Shown here: positions 1-6,741 of the stretch, one piece after another
How the letters are laid out: each line of letters starts with the position of its first letter
Numbering within the stretch: position 1 is the stretch's first letter
Position numbers and translations under genes: made by a program
NCBI GenBank assembly: GCA_019459455.1
Contig: JAIBEX010000009.1
Coordinates: 310,001 to 374,000, forward strand
Length of the DNA: 64,000 nucleotides
Reading direction: 5' to 3'
From: Weeksellaceae bacterium
Lineage (GTDB): Bacteria > Bacteroidota > Bacteroidia > Flavobacteriales > Weeksellaceae
Notes under the pieces: model-generated
What the model was told of the DNA's origin: nothing
Database searches by the model: none
What the model saw: only the letters and a program-made list of their open reading frames with translations

Positions 1-644
1 TTCGTGTATTTTTCAGAGTTCTTTAGAAAGTCCACGACTTCCTGAACCTCTTCCTTTGCGCCTTCTAACCCCGCTACGTCCTTAAACGTGGTCTGTACCT
101 TGTCTTTCTCATCAAAAAGTTTCGCTCTGGACTTCCCGATGGAGAAAATCTGACCGCCAGGACCGCCTGATCCTGCCATTTTTCTAAAGAAAATAAAGTA
201 GATGATAAACATGATGATGAGCCCCACCGCAATCTGGATAAGGAAGCTTTCCATTACACTGCCAGCAGTGTCGACGTTTATCGTGGTCTTTATCTGAGGG
301 TTTTCTGTCTTGGTCTTGTCAAACTTTTCCATCAGAAGTCGGAGTTCGCCATACTTCAAAGTATAGTCAGCGCCGGGAGTGGTTTCGAGCGCGGAAAACG
401 GACTCGGCTCCTTAGGTGAATTTTTAGCGAGCGCGGTCCTGGCCTGTGGGGTCAGAAAGACATCTGCCGTAAAATTGTCCCTATATGCTTTTATATTCTG
501 TACTTTTCCCTCCTTCATCATATCAAAAAACTGTTCTTCAGTGATCTCTGACGTTGCTGACGGCATAAAAAGCCCGCGGCCAAAGAAAAGAAGAAAGGCC
601 ATGATGGCTAAAGGGAAAAACCAGTTAAATCCTTTATTGTTCAT
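1..644 (-). CDS. ftsH: ATP-dependent zinc metalloprotease FtsH (N-terminal part, cut by window edge)
   Basis: This is the first 214 codons of FtsH, the membrane-anchored AAA protease that degrades misfolded membrane proteins and short-lived regulators. The start is the ATG at 644, 19 bases after the rsfS stop. The visible part has an N-terminal membrane helix (about residues 7-25), a periplasmic FtsH_ext region, a second helix at about residues 130-150, a Gly-rich linker, and the beginning of the AAA module with the FKDVAGLEGAKEE signature that precedes Walker A. Walker A, the second region of homology and the HExxH zinc site lie beyond the window. Family assignment is secure although the catalytic part is not visible. 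Confidence 0.95.
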   Translation of the reverse strand, partial: MNNKGFNWFFPLAIMAFLLFFGRGLFMPSATSEITEEQFFDMMKEGKVQNIKAYRDNFTADVFLTPQARTALAKNSPKEPSPFSALETTPGADYTLKYGELRLLMEKFDKTKTENPQIKTTINVDTAGSVMESFLIQIAVGLIIMFIIYFIFFRKMAGSGGPGGQIFSIGKSRAKLFDEKDKVQTTFKDVAGLEGAKEEVQEVVDFLKNSEKYT

Positions 645-663
645 TCAGTTGGTCTTTAGTGAT

Positions 664-1026
664 TTAAGCTTCAATTTTTGTAATTTGAGCATCGCCCCAA
701 AGTTCCTCGATATCGTAATATTCCCGAACCTGTTTCTGGAACACATGAACGACTACAGAAACATAGTCAACGAGTACCCACATAGCGTTTTCGGATCCCT
801 CCACATGCCATGGACGCTCCTGAAGCTCATTCCGTACTTTTTTCTCGATATTTCCTGCGATGGCAGAAACCTGCGTATTTGAGTTTCCGCTGCAGATGAT
901 GAAAGTTTCAGCTACAGAATTTTCTATCTTCGAAAGGTCAAAGATCATAATCTCCTCTCCTTTGGTATCCTGTATTGCATCTACGATTTTATCTATTAGT
1001 GCCTGTTTATCAGTTGTTTTATTCAT
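664..1026 (-). CDS. rsfS: Ribosome silencing factor RsfS (YbeB/Iojap family)
   Basis: The 120-residue product matches the RsfS/Iojap family: it binds ribosomal protein uL14 and blocks subunit joining when nutrients are short. Family features seen are the ETFIICSGNSNTQVSA segment, the RPWHVEG motif and the acidic YYDIEELWGDA C-terminus. An in-frame codon 21 bases upstream exists, but the ATG at 1026 gives the usual family N-terminus and lies downstream of a -7 box at 1045-1052. It is the first gene of an rsfS-ftsH transcription unit and is divergent from birA. Confidence 0.95.
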   Translation of the reverse strand: MNKTTDKQALIDKIVDAIQDTKGEEIMIFDLSKIENSVAETFIICSGNSNTQVSAIAGNIEKKVRNELQERPWHVEGSENAMWVLVDYVSVVVHVFQKQVREYYDIEELWGDAQITKIEA

Positions 1027-1044
1027 TAAAATTGGTATAATCTG

Positions 1045-1052
1045 CAAATTTA
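1045..1052 (-). promoter_or_regulatory. Predicted -7 box (TAAATTTG) of rsfS-ftsH
   Basis: Read on the minus strand this is TAAATTTG, a full match to the Bacteroidota TAnnTTTG element, 19 bases before the chosen rsfS ATG. I see no clear TTG at -33, so strength is uncertain. Confidence 0.5.
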
Positions 1053-1101
1053 TTCTTTTTTCTTTATTTTCACGTGCTATAAAGTATTAAAACTTTCTTA
1101 A

Positions 1102-1818
1102 ATGACCCACCTGTTTTACCTGGAGAAGTGCGCTTCCACCAATGATGAAATACTACAGTTCCTTCATTCTGAAACCAACGAGGTGACATCGGTTTACACC
1201 TTTAATCAAACCATGGGGCGGGGCCAATATGGTAATCTCTGGAAGACCTCGGAAAATGAAAATATTGCCATCACAACAGGGGTGAAAGAAAGCCTTATAA
1301 AAACTTCAGATTCTATATTCAATTTCTATACCGCCATAGTTCTTCGGGATTTTGTGGCCAATTTGACAAAAGCGGTGGTGAAAATCAAATGGCCGAATGA
1401 TTTGATCATCGAGAACAAGAAGGTCTCCGGAATTCTCATAGAAAAAAAAAAGACGGATAACACACCGTTTTTCCTTATTGGAATCGGGCTAAATGTCCTG
1501 CAGGAAGATTTTAAAACCTTTCCGAGGGCTGGATCACTGCTCACACAGACAGGGAAAAGCTACGACCTTCACAGCCTAGCGACTGAGTTATACCTTCATA
1601 TTTCAACGAACATCATATCTGGCTTAACTGAGATGGAAATCCTCTCCCAGTACAACATACACCTTTACCGGAGGAGTGAGGTGACCGTCTTCGAAAAAGA
1701 CAAAACGCGACAAAATGGCATTATAAAAAAGGCGGATGAACATGGATTTTTATGGATTGATCTTGAGAAAGACGGTGTACAGAAGTTCTCTCACAAAGAA
1801 ATTGAGATGCTCTACTGA
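1102..1818 (+). CDS. birA: Biotin--[acetyl-CoA-carboxylase] ligase BirA (no DNA-binding domain)
   Basis: The enzyme activates biotin to biotinyl-5'-AMP and transfers it to the biotin carrier protein of acetyl-CoA carboxylase. At 238 residues it has the catalytic and C-terminal domains only: the biotin-binding GRGQYG loop at 39-44, the KWPND motif at 96-100, GILIE at 110-114 and GIGLNV at 127-132. There is no N-terminal winged helix, so this is a monofunctional ligase that cannot act as the E. coli-type biotin operon repressor. The 3' end overlaps the convergent lptG stop by 7 bases, with no terminator visible between the two. Confidence 0.95.
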   Translation: MTHLFYLEKCASTNDEILQFLHSETNEVTSVYTFNQTMGRGQYGNLWKTSENENIAITTGVKESLIKTSDSIFNFYTAIVLRDFVANLTKAVVKIKWPNDLIIENKKVSGILIEKKKTDNTPFFLIGIGLNVLQEDFKTFPRAGSLLTQTGKSYDLHSLATELYLHISTNIISGLTEMEILSQYNIHLYRRSEVTVFEKDKTRQNGIIKKADEHGFLWIDLEKDGVQKFSHKEIEMLY

Positions 1819-2906
1819 TTGGCCCTCTTAAAATACAGGAACGCAGCCAGTGGAGCAAAGACCATGTTTGGCAGCCACATGGCCAGAGCCGGGGTCAGTG
1901 TTTTATTTTCGGAAACCACCTTCAGTGCTTCAAACGAAAAAACAAAGATAAATGCCAGTGCAATTCCGATTGCGAGGTTCACCCCCAGACCACCCCGTTT
2001 TTTCTGCGATGAAAGTGATAATGCCAGAAATGTGAGCACAATGACCGAAACGGGCATGGAAGTTCGCTGATAGAGCTCGTTCAAATAGGTGTTCAGGTTA
2101 CTGTTCCCCTTCTCCCTCTCGCGTTTTATGAATTTAATAAGTTCCGGTGTCGTCTTAGTCTGGCCCAGTAACTGATCCGGGAAAAGCTCCTCGGGAGGAA
2201 ATCCAAATTTCTTAAACATCTGGGCGCCATTGTTCAGTTTTTCCGTATCGTTTTTATTAATGGTCTTTTCATGGAACGTGTTCAGCACGAACACCTTTTT
2301 ATCTGCATCCCAAAACATTTCAGCCGCTAAAAGCTGGTAGGTAAGCCTTTTATTCTTATCATACTTTTTGTAGCCGAATCCGGATCCGCGTTTCTCCTTC
2401 TTGTTATAGCTGTGCAAAAAAATGTATTCGTTTTTGTTAATTTGTGCGGACACCGGGGCACTACCAATAATCTGCTCCCGTTTTCGGGCGTTCATGGTAT
2501 ATGCTTCCAGTTCATTTTTTTTGATGTTGGCCCAAGGGAGAACAAAGTGATTGATGACCAGGGAGAAAATCCCAATAAATAGTGAAGTAAAAAAATAGGG
2601 TCGTGCGAAACGGTGAAAACTGGCGCCGCTGCTTATGATCGCGACAATCTCCGTATTGTTTGCCATTCGGGACGTAAAGAAAATCACGGAAATAAAAACC
2701 AGAATGGACATGAAGGTCATTACAAGGTAAATAATCCAGAACGGGTAATATTGAGTCAGGAATTCGGAGAGCTGAAAGCCGTTTTCCTCGATTCTGGGCT
2801 TTTTTGCCTGCACATCAATCACCAGGACTACCGTTGAAAGCAACAGCAAAATGAACCCGAAAGTTCCGAGGTATTTCTTGATGATATAGCGGTCAATAAC
2901 TCCCAT
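1812..2906 (-). CDS. lptG: LptF/LptG-family LPS export permease
   Basis: A YjgP/YjgQ (LptF/G) permease, the membrane part of the ABC machine that extracts LPS from the inner membrane and pushes it along the Lpt bridge. The 364-residue product has membrane helices at the N-terminus (after MGVIDRYIIKKYLGTF), two further helices around residues 50-120, a large periplasmic beta-jellyroll region and three C-terminal helices, which is the usual topology. The ATG at 2906 is preferred over an upstream in-frame codon because it gives the normal N-terminus and does not overlap tgt. It is the last gene of the glycosyltransferase-DUF4296-tgt-lptG operon. Whether it is LptF or LptG cannot be settled without a tree. 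Confidence 0.88.
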   Translation of the reverse strand: MGVIDRYIIKKYLGTFGFILLLLSTVVLVIDVQAKKPRIEENGFQLSEFLTQYYPFWIIYLVMTFMSILVFISVIFFTSRMANNTEIVAIISSGASFHRFARPYFFTSLFIGIFSLVINHFVLPWANIKKNELEAYTMNARKREQIIGSAPVSAQINKNEYIFLHSYNKKEKRGSGFGYKKYDKNKRLTYQLLAAEMFWDADKKVFVLNTFHEKTINKNDTEKLNNGAQMFKKFGFPPEELFPDQLLGQTKTTPELIKFIKREREKGNSNLNTYLNELYQRTSMPVSVIVLTFLALSLSSQKKRGGLGVNLAIGIALAFIFVFSFEALKVVSENKTLTPALAMWLPNMVFAPLAAFLYFKRANQ

Positions 2907-2929
2907 ATATACTGTTCTGAAATTAAAAC

Positions 2930-4063
2930 TTAGAGGCGCTGACGAAGGGCAGGCATTACCGAATCCTTCCACTGATAAAAGTCTCCTGCGACAATATGCT
3001 CCCGTGCAACTTTCACCAGATCCAGGTAAAAAGCAAGGTTATGGATGGACGCGATCTGTTTCGCCAGGTACTCCTTTGAAACAAAAAGGTGACGTACATA
3101 CGCTTTACTGTATTCCCGGTCAACAAAACTTGTCCCAAACTCATCCAGAGGTGAAAAATCATCCTTCCACTTCTGGTTTTTCATATTCATGACCCCGTTC
3201 CAGGTAAAAAGCATAGCATTCCTCGCATTTCTTGTGGGCATTACACAGTCCATCATATCGATGCCGAGACCGATGGATTCCAGGATATTCCAGGGTGTGC
3301 CTACTCCCATGAGGTATCTGGGTTTTTCTTTGGGCAGAATGTCCGTAACGATATCGGTAATCCTGTACATTTCCTCCTCCGGTTCTCCAACAGAAAGCCC
3401 TCCAATCGCATTACCAGCAGCATTGCTCCCTGAAATTACTTCCGCCGAAATTTTTCTCAAATCCGCATAGGTGGATCCCTGAACAATGGGAAAGAGGTGT
3501 TGGCGGTGACCATACAGTTCTGTATTTTCCTCACACCACTCAATGCATCTTTTCAGCCAGCGGTGGGTAAGTTCCATGGAGACTTTTGCCTGATTATATT
3601 CGCACGGGTATGGGGTACATTCATCAAAAGCCATAAAGATATCTGCACCGATCTGCCTCTGTATCTCCATCGATTTTTCGGGAGAGATGAAGTGCATACT
3701 ACCGTCGATATGAGACTTGAACTTTACACCCTCTTCACTCATCTTGCGCGACGCAGCCAAAGAAAAGACCTGATATCCGCCGGAGTCGGTAAGGATGGGT
3801 AGGTCCCAGTTCATAAACCTGTGCAGTCCACCAGCCCCGCTCATGATGTCCATTCCAGGACGCAAATACAGGTGATAGGTGTTGCCCAGTATAATCTGCG
3901 CTTTGATATCGTCCTTAAGTTCGCGTTGGTGAACAGTCTTAACCGACGCCACCGTTCCAACGGGCATAAAAATGGGGGTCTGAATCTGCCCATGATCAGT
4001 TGACAGGGTTCCTGCCCTTGCTTTGCCCTCAGATGATTTATCTATCTTAAAAAATGGATGCAT
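2930..4063 (-). CDS. tgt: Queuine tRNA-ribosyltransferase Tgt lacking the usual Cys zinc ligands
   Basis: Tgt exchanges guanine-34 for preQ1 in tRNAs with GUN anticodons. The 377-residue protein has the TIM-barrel landmarks: DSGGYQVFSL (Asp93, general acid/base) and the nucleophile region GIDMMDCVMPTRNAR (Asp272). The C-terminal zinc loop is unusual. Where classical enzymes carry CxCxxC after the SPLD motif, this one reads EFGTSFVDREYSKAY with no cysteine, although the later His341 in IHNL is kept. The zinc-supported fold must therefore be stabilised otherwise, or the site is empty. It sits 4 bases after the DUF4296 gene and 23 bases before lptG. Confidence 0.93.
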   Translation of the reverse strand: MHPFFKIDKSSEGKARAGTLSTDHGQIQTPIFMPVGTVASVKTVHQRELKDDIKAQIILGNTYHLYLRPGMDIMSGAGGLHRFMNWDLPILTDSGGYQVFSLAASRKMSEEGVKFKSHIDGSMHFISPEKSMEIQRQIGADIFMAFDECTPYPCEYNQAKVSMELTHRWLKRCIEWCEENTELYGHRQHLFPIVQGSTYADLRKISAEVISGSNAAGNAIGGLSVGEPEEEMYRITDIVTDILPKEKPRYLMGVGTPWNILESIGLGIDMMDCVMPTRNARNAMLFTWNGVMNMKNQKWKDDFSPLDEFGTSFVDREYSKAYVRHLFVSKEYLAKQIASIHNLAFYLDLVKVAREHIVAGDFYQWKDSVMPALRQRL

Positions 4064-4067
4064 AGTA

Positions 4068-4436
4068 TTATCTCCCGAATAGGGTGGTTTGGGGATTTTT
4101 TTTAAGTTCTTTTTCTATGAATTTTTCCGCTTCGGGATGTCTTTCTTTTATCAGTTCCTGGGCGTCTTCAAGAATTCCGTCCAGTTTCTTGGTGATGGCG
4201 TAGTATTTATAGCTTTCAGCAAAATCGCTAGCGCTGATTTTATTCTTTCTAAGTATATAGCGCGTTCCCGACTCCATATTTGCGCTGGGGTTTACCGTTA
4301 ATGTTTCTCCATTGATGGCCAGATCAGCAATCACCGCAGCCATCTGTGATTCTGTTAAAAGGTTATTGGGCCTGTCCACATAGTCTGAACAGGAAACAAC
4401 CAATAGTAGCATTAAGAACCAAAGAAAATTTTTCAT
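4068..4436 (-). CDS. DUF4296 lipoprotein
   Basis: A 122-residue predicted lipoprotein: a hydrophobic N-terminus ends in LLVVSC with the lipidated cysteine at residue 16. The mature part is mostly helical and matches my recollection of DUF4296, a small family of unknown function in Bacteroidota, with the characteristic LLTESQMAAVIADL segment and the C-terminal run of charged helices. It lies between the glycosyltransferase (6 bases) and tgt (4 bases), so it is co-transcribed. No enzymatic motif is visible; a structural or scaffold role at the outer membrane is a guess only. Confidence 0.8.
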   Translation of the reverse strand: MKNFLWFLMLLLVVSCSDYVDRPNNLLTESQMAAVIADLAINGETLTVNPSANMESGTRYILRKNKISASDFAESYKYYAITKKLDGILEDAQELIKERHPEAEKFIEKELKKNPQTTLFGR

Positions 4437-4442
4437 TAAAGC

Positions 4443-5159
4443 TTACAGTTTTCCAATGAGCGATTGCCATTTCAAGTGGAGGACCCCGAAGATAGCCTCA
4501 CCGATGATTCCACCGTTCATCTTGCTTTCTCCCTGAATACGGTTGGTAAAAATAATAGGAACTTCCACAATCCTGAAACCTTTTTTGAAGGCCCTGAATT
4601 TCATTTCTACCTGGAAGCCATAGCCTTTCAGATTTACATTATCCACTCCAATTTCTTCCAAAACCTTCCTGGAAAAACAGACAAATCCTGCAGTGGTGTC
4701 ATGCACGGGAATTCCCAGCACAAACCGAACGTACTTCGAAGCAAAATATGACAGTAATACCCTGCCCATGGGCCAATTCACAACATTAACTCCGTTTGAA
4801 TAGCGGGAGCCAACGCTCATATCTGCGGATTTGCAGGCTTCAAACAGTTTCGGGAGGTCGGAGGGGTTATGGGAAAAATCGGCGTCCATTTCGAAAATAT
4901 AGTCGTAGCCGTTTTGAAGCGCCCACTTAAAGCCGTGGATATATGCTTTTCCAAGTCCGTCTTTAACTTTCCGGATGCTTAAATGAAGATGATGGGGATG
5001 TTTTTCCTGAAGTTTTTTTACGAGATCCGATGTGCCGTCGGGTGAAGAATCGTCTACCACCAGAACATGAAAATCCTGCTCCAGCGCAAACACCGCTGCT
5101 ATAATGCCTTCGATGTTTTCCTGTTCATTATAGGTAGGTATAATAACGAGTTTCTTCAT
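4443..5159 (-). CDS. Polyprenol monophosphomannose synthase-like glycosyltransferase (GT2)
   Basis: A 238-residue family 2 glycosyltransferase of the dolichyl-phosphate mannosyltransferase type, expected to move a sugar from a nucleotide donor to a polyprenyl phosphate at the inner membrane. Visible motifs are PTYNEQENI near the N-terminus, VVDDSSPDGT, the metal-binding EMDADFSH and the GYGFQVEM segment. No C-terminal membrane helices are present, so it is the soluble, membrane-associated form. The ATG at 5159 is preferred because the -7 box at 5169-5176 lies just upstream. First gene of a four-gene operon. Sugar specificity is not readable from sequence. Confidence 0.88.
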   Translation of the reverse strand: MKKLVIIPTYNEQENIEGIIAAVFALEQDFHVLVVDDSSPDGTSDLVKKLQEKHPHHLHLSIRKVKDGLGKAYIHGFKWALQNGYDYIFEMDADFSHNPSDLPKLFEACKSADMSVGSRYSNGVNVVNWPMGRVLLSYFASKYVRFVLGIPVHDTTAGFVCFSRKVLEEIGVDNVNLKGYGFQVEMKFRAFKKGFRIVEVPIIFTNRIQGESKMNGGIIGEAIFGVLHLKWQSLIGKL

Positions 5160-5168
5160 TTCAGTGTG

Positions 5169-5176
5169 CAAAGATA
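5169..5176 (-). promoter_or_regulatory. Predicted -7 box (TATCTTTG) of the glycosyltransferase-lptG operon
   Basis: Minus-strand TATCTTTG, a full TAnnTTTG match, 9 bases before the chosen ATG. It is back to back with the rightward promoter of the DUF4271 gene within about 50 bases. Confidence 0.5.
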
Positions 5177-5196
5177 GTTTAATTTCGGGACAGCAT

Positions 5197-5223
5197 TTGC
5201 TTTTTAAAATAATCCTATTTTTG
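5197..5223 (+). promoter_or_regulatory. Predicted promoter of the DUF4271-hemD pair
   Basis: TTG at 5197-5199, 16 bases, then TATTTTTG at 5216-5223: a good two-part Bacteroidota promoter. The start codon follows 14 bases after the box, so the leader must be very short. Confidence 0.6.
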
Positions 5224-5237
5224 CAAAAATTATCGTT

Positions 5238-5906
5238 TTGATTTCAAATCTGAACATTAACAATTATATAAGGTTTACGGAAAACAATGACTGGGTGATT
5301 ATCCTGCTTCTTTGCTGTGCCTTTGTCTATGTTTTTATGATGGTTTCCCTGCACAGGGATTCCAATATCCGGACATTTCTTCAGCAGGAATTTTCGGATT
5401 CCAGTAATGGATTTGTGAGCTGGACCCTTGTGTCACTGGTAGTGTGCCTCACCTCTTCTGCGCTGATTTCGCAGTATATTCCCATTGTACCTAAGTTTAT
5501 TGCAGAGGTACAGCCTTTTGGCCTTCAACTCAATAAATTTGGCTTCACTTTTTACTGCATCGTTTTATTTTACCTTCTGAAAGCCATCCTAAGCTTTCTG
5601 TTTTATCAAAGTGTTGGTTTTTCACGCCGGTGGCCCATGTTCTGCTTCACCATAACACGTTTTTATTTTGTACTGTCGCTTATCTTAATTGTACTGTGTA
5701 TCAGCCATTATTATTTCCCTACTGATAAAGCAGAAGCTTTGTTTTATTACCTTATTTTCTTTGCTATTGCTTTCATATTCAAATTATTTTATTACCTGTT
5801 TCATAAAAATCATATTCTTCCTACCGAATGGTATTATAAATTTTTGTATATTTGCACCCTTCAATTTATACCATTGACAGCCCTTTGGAAAGTATTATTT
5901 TTTTAA
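5238..5906 (+). CDS. DUF4271 membrane protein
   Basis: A 222-residue integral membrane protein with about six or seven hydrophobic segments and a short N-terminal NWVI-type cytoplasmic lead. It matches the DUF4271 pattern, a flavobacterial family of unknown function usually found just upstream of a uroporphyrinogen-III synthase-like gene, as here (13 bases). The reading frame has no early ATG; translation most likely starts at the TTG at 5238, close behind a strong promoter. Function is unknown. Confidence 0.78.
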   Translation: MISNLNINNYIRFTENNDWVIILLLCCAFVYVFMMVSLHRDSNIRTFLQQEFSDSSNGFVSWTLVSLVVCLTSSALISQYIPIVPKFIAEVQPFGLQLNKFGFTFYCIVLFYLLKAILSFLFYQSVGFSRRWPMFCFTITRFYFVLSLILIVLCISHYYFPTDKAEALFYYLIFFAIAFIFKLFYYLFHKNHILPTEWYYKFLYICTLQFIPLTALWKVLFF

Positions 5907-5919
5907 ACACAAATTTTAA

Positions 5920-6660
5920 ATGAAAATAAAGTCTATTCTTGTCTCCCAACCACCTCCAAGCGAATCGTCACCTTATCTGGAAATGGCGAAGAAGGAAAAA
6001 ATAAAAATAGATTTCCGTCCATTTATACATGTAGAAGGGATGGACAATAAGGAACTCAGGACGCAGAAAATTGATCTCACACAGTATACCGGGATTATTT
6101 TCACATCCAAGAATGCGATAGACCACTACTTTCGTTTGGCTGAGGAAATGCGGTTCAGCGTTCCCGATTCCATGAGGTACATCTGCCAGAGCGAGGCCAT
6201 TGCCAATTATCTGCAGAAGCATATTGTGTACAGAAAAAGAAAAATCAGTTTTGGGGAAAAGACCTTCGCAGATCTTGCGCCGCTCTTCAAGAAGTTCCCC
6301 GGAGAAAAATACCTTTTGCCCTCATCTGACTTGCTGAGCCCGGATATCCCATTGACCCTGGATAAATCCAATGTGGAATGGACGAGAGCGATTATGTACA
6401 AGACCGTATGCTCCGACCTTACCGACATTACCATCACGGATTACGACATGCTGGTATTCTTCAGCCCGCAAGGTATACGCTCATTGCACCAGAATTTCAA
6501 AGATTTCCAGCAGGGCGATACCAAAATTGCAGTTTTTGGACCCACGACCCAAAGCGCAGCGGAAGAAACAGGCCTGAAGGTGGATGTAATGGCACCAACG
6601 AAGGAAAACCCTTCCATGACCATGGCCATTGAGAAGTACATCAGAAATATGAATAAATAA
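5920..6660 (+). CDS. Uroporphyrinogen-III synthase family protein (first of two copies)
   Basis: A 246-residue HemD-fold protein. The segments GIIFTSKNAIDHYF, VFFSPQGIRSLHQNF and IAVFGPTTQSAAEETG are the recurring landmarks of the family, which closes the linear tetrapyrrole hydroxymethylbilane into uroporphyrinogen III. A second, differently diverged HemD is encoded inside the heme operon at 30720-31394, so this copy may have another role; the family is poorly conserved and fold alone does not prove activity. It follows the DUF4271 gene closely and ends at a strong terminator. Confidence 0.82.
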   Translation: MKIKSILVSQPPPSESSPYLEMAKKEKIKIDFRPFIHVEGMDNKELRTQKIDLTQYTGIIFTSKNAIDHYFRLAEEMRFSVPDSMRYICQSEAIANYLQKHIVYRKRKISFGEKTFADLAPLFKKFPGEKYLLPSSDLLSPDIPLTLDKSNVEWTRAIMYKTVCSDLTDITITDYDMLVFFSPQGIRSLHQNFKDFQQGDTKIAVFGPTTQSAAEETGLKVDVMAPTKENPSMTMAIEKYIRNMNK

Positions 6661-6680
6661 TTTTATACAAAATATAGAAA

Positions 6681-6716
6681 GGCCGTCTTTTCATCACAGA
6701 AAAGATGGTTTTTTGT
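6681..6716 (+). terminator. Intrinsic terminator after the hemD-like gene
   Basis: Ten-base stem 6683-6692 with 6699-6708 (one G-T pair), six-base loop, then TTTTTTG. The -7 box of the next gene starts three bases after it. Confidence 0.8.
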
Positions 6717-6718
6717 TT

Positions 6719-6726
6719 TAAATTTG
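6719..6726 (+). promoter_or_regulatory. Predicted -7 box (TAAATTTG) of ptrB
   Basis: A full TAnnTTTG match 15 bases upstream of the ATG. It begins three bases after the preceding terminator, so any -33 contact would fall on the hairpin; no TTG is seen there. Confidence 0.5.
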
Positions 6727-6741
6727 AATCTTTATCACAAA

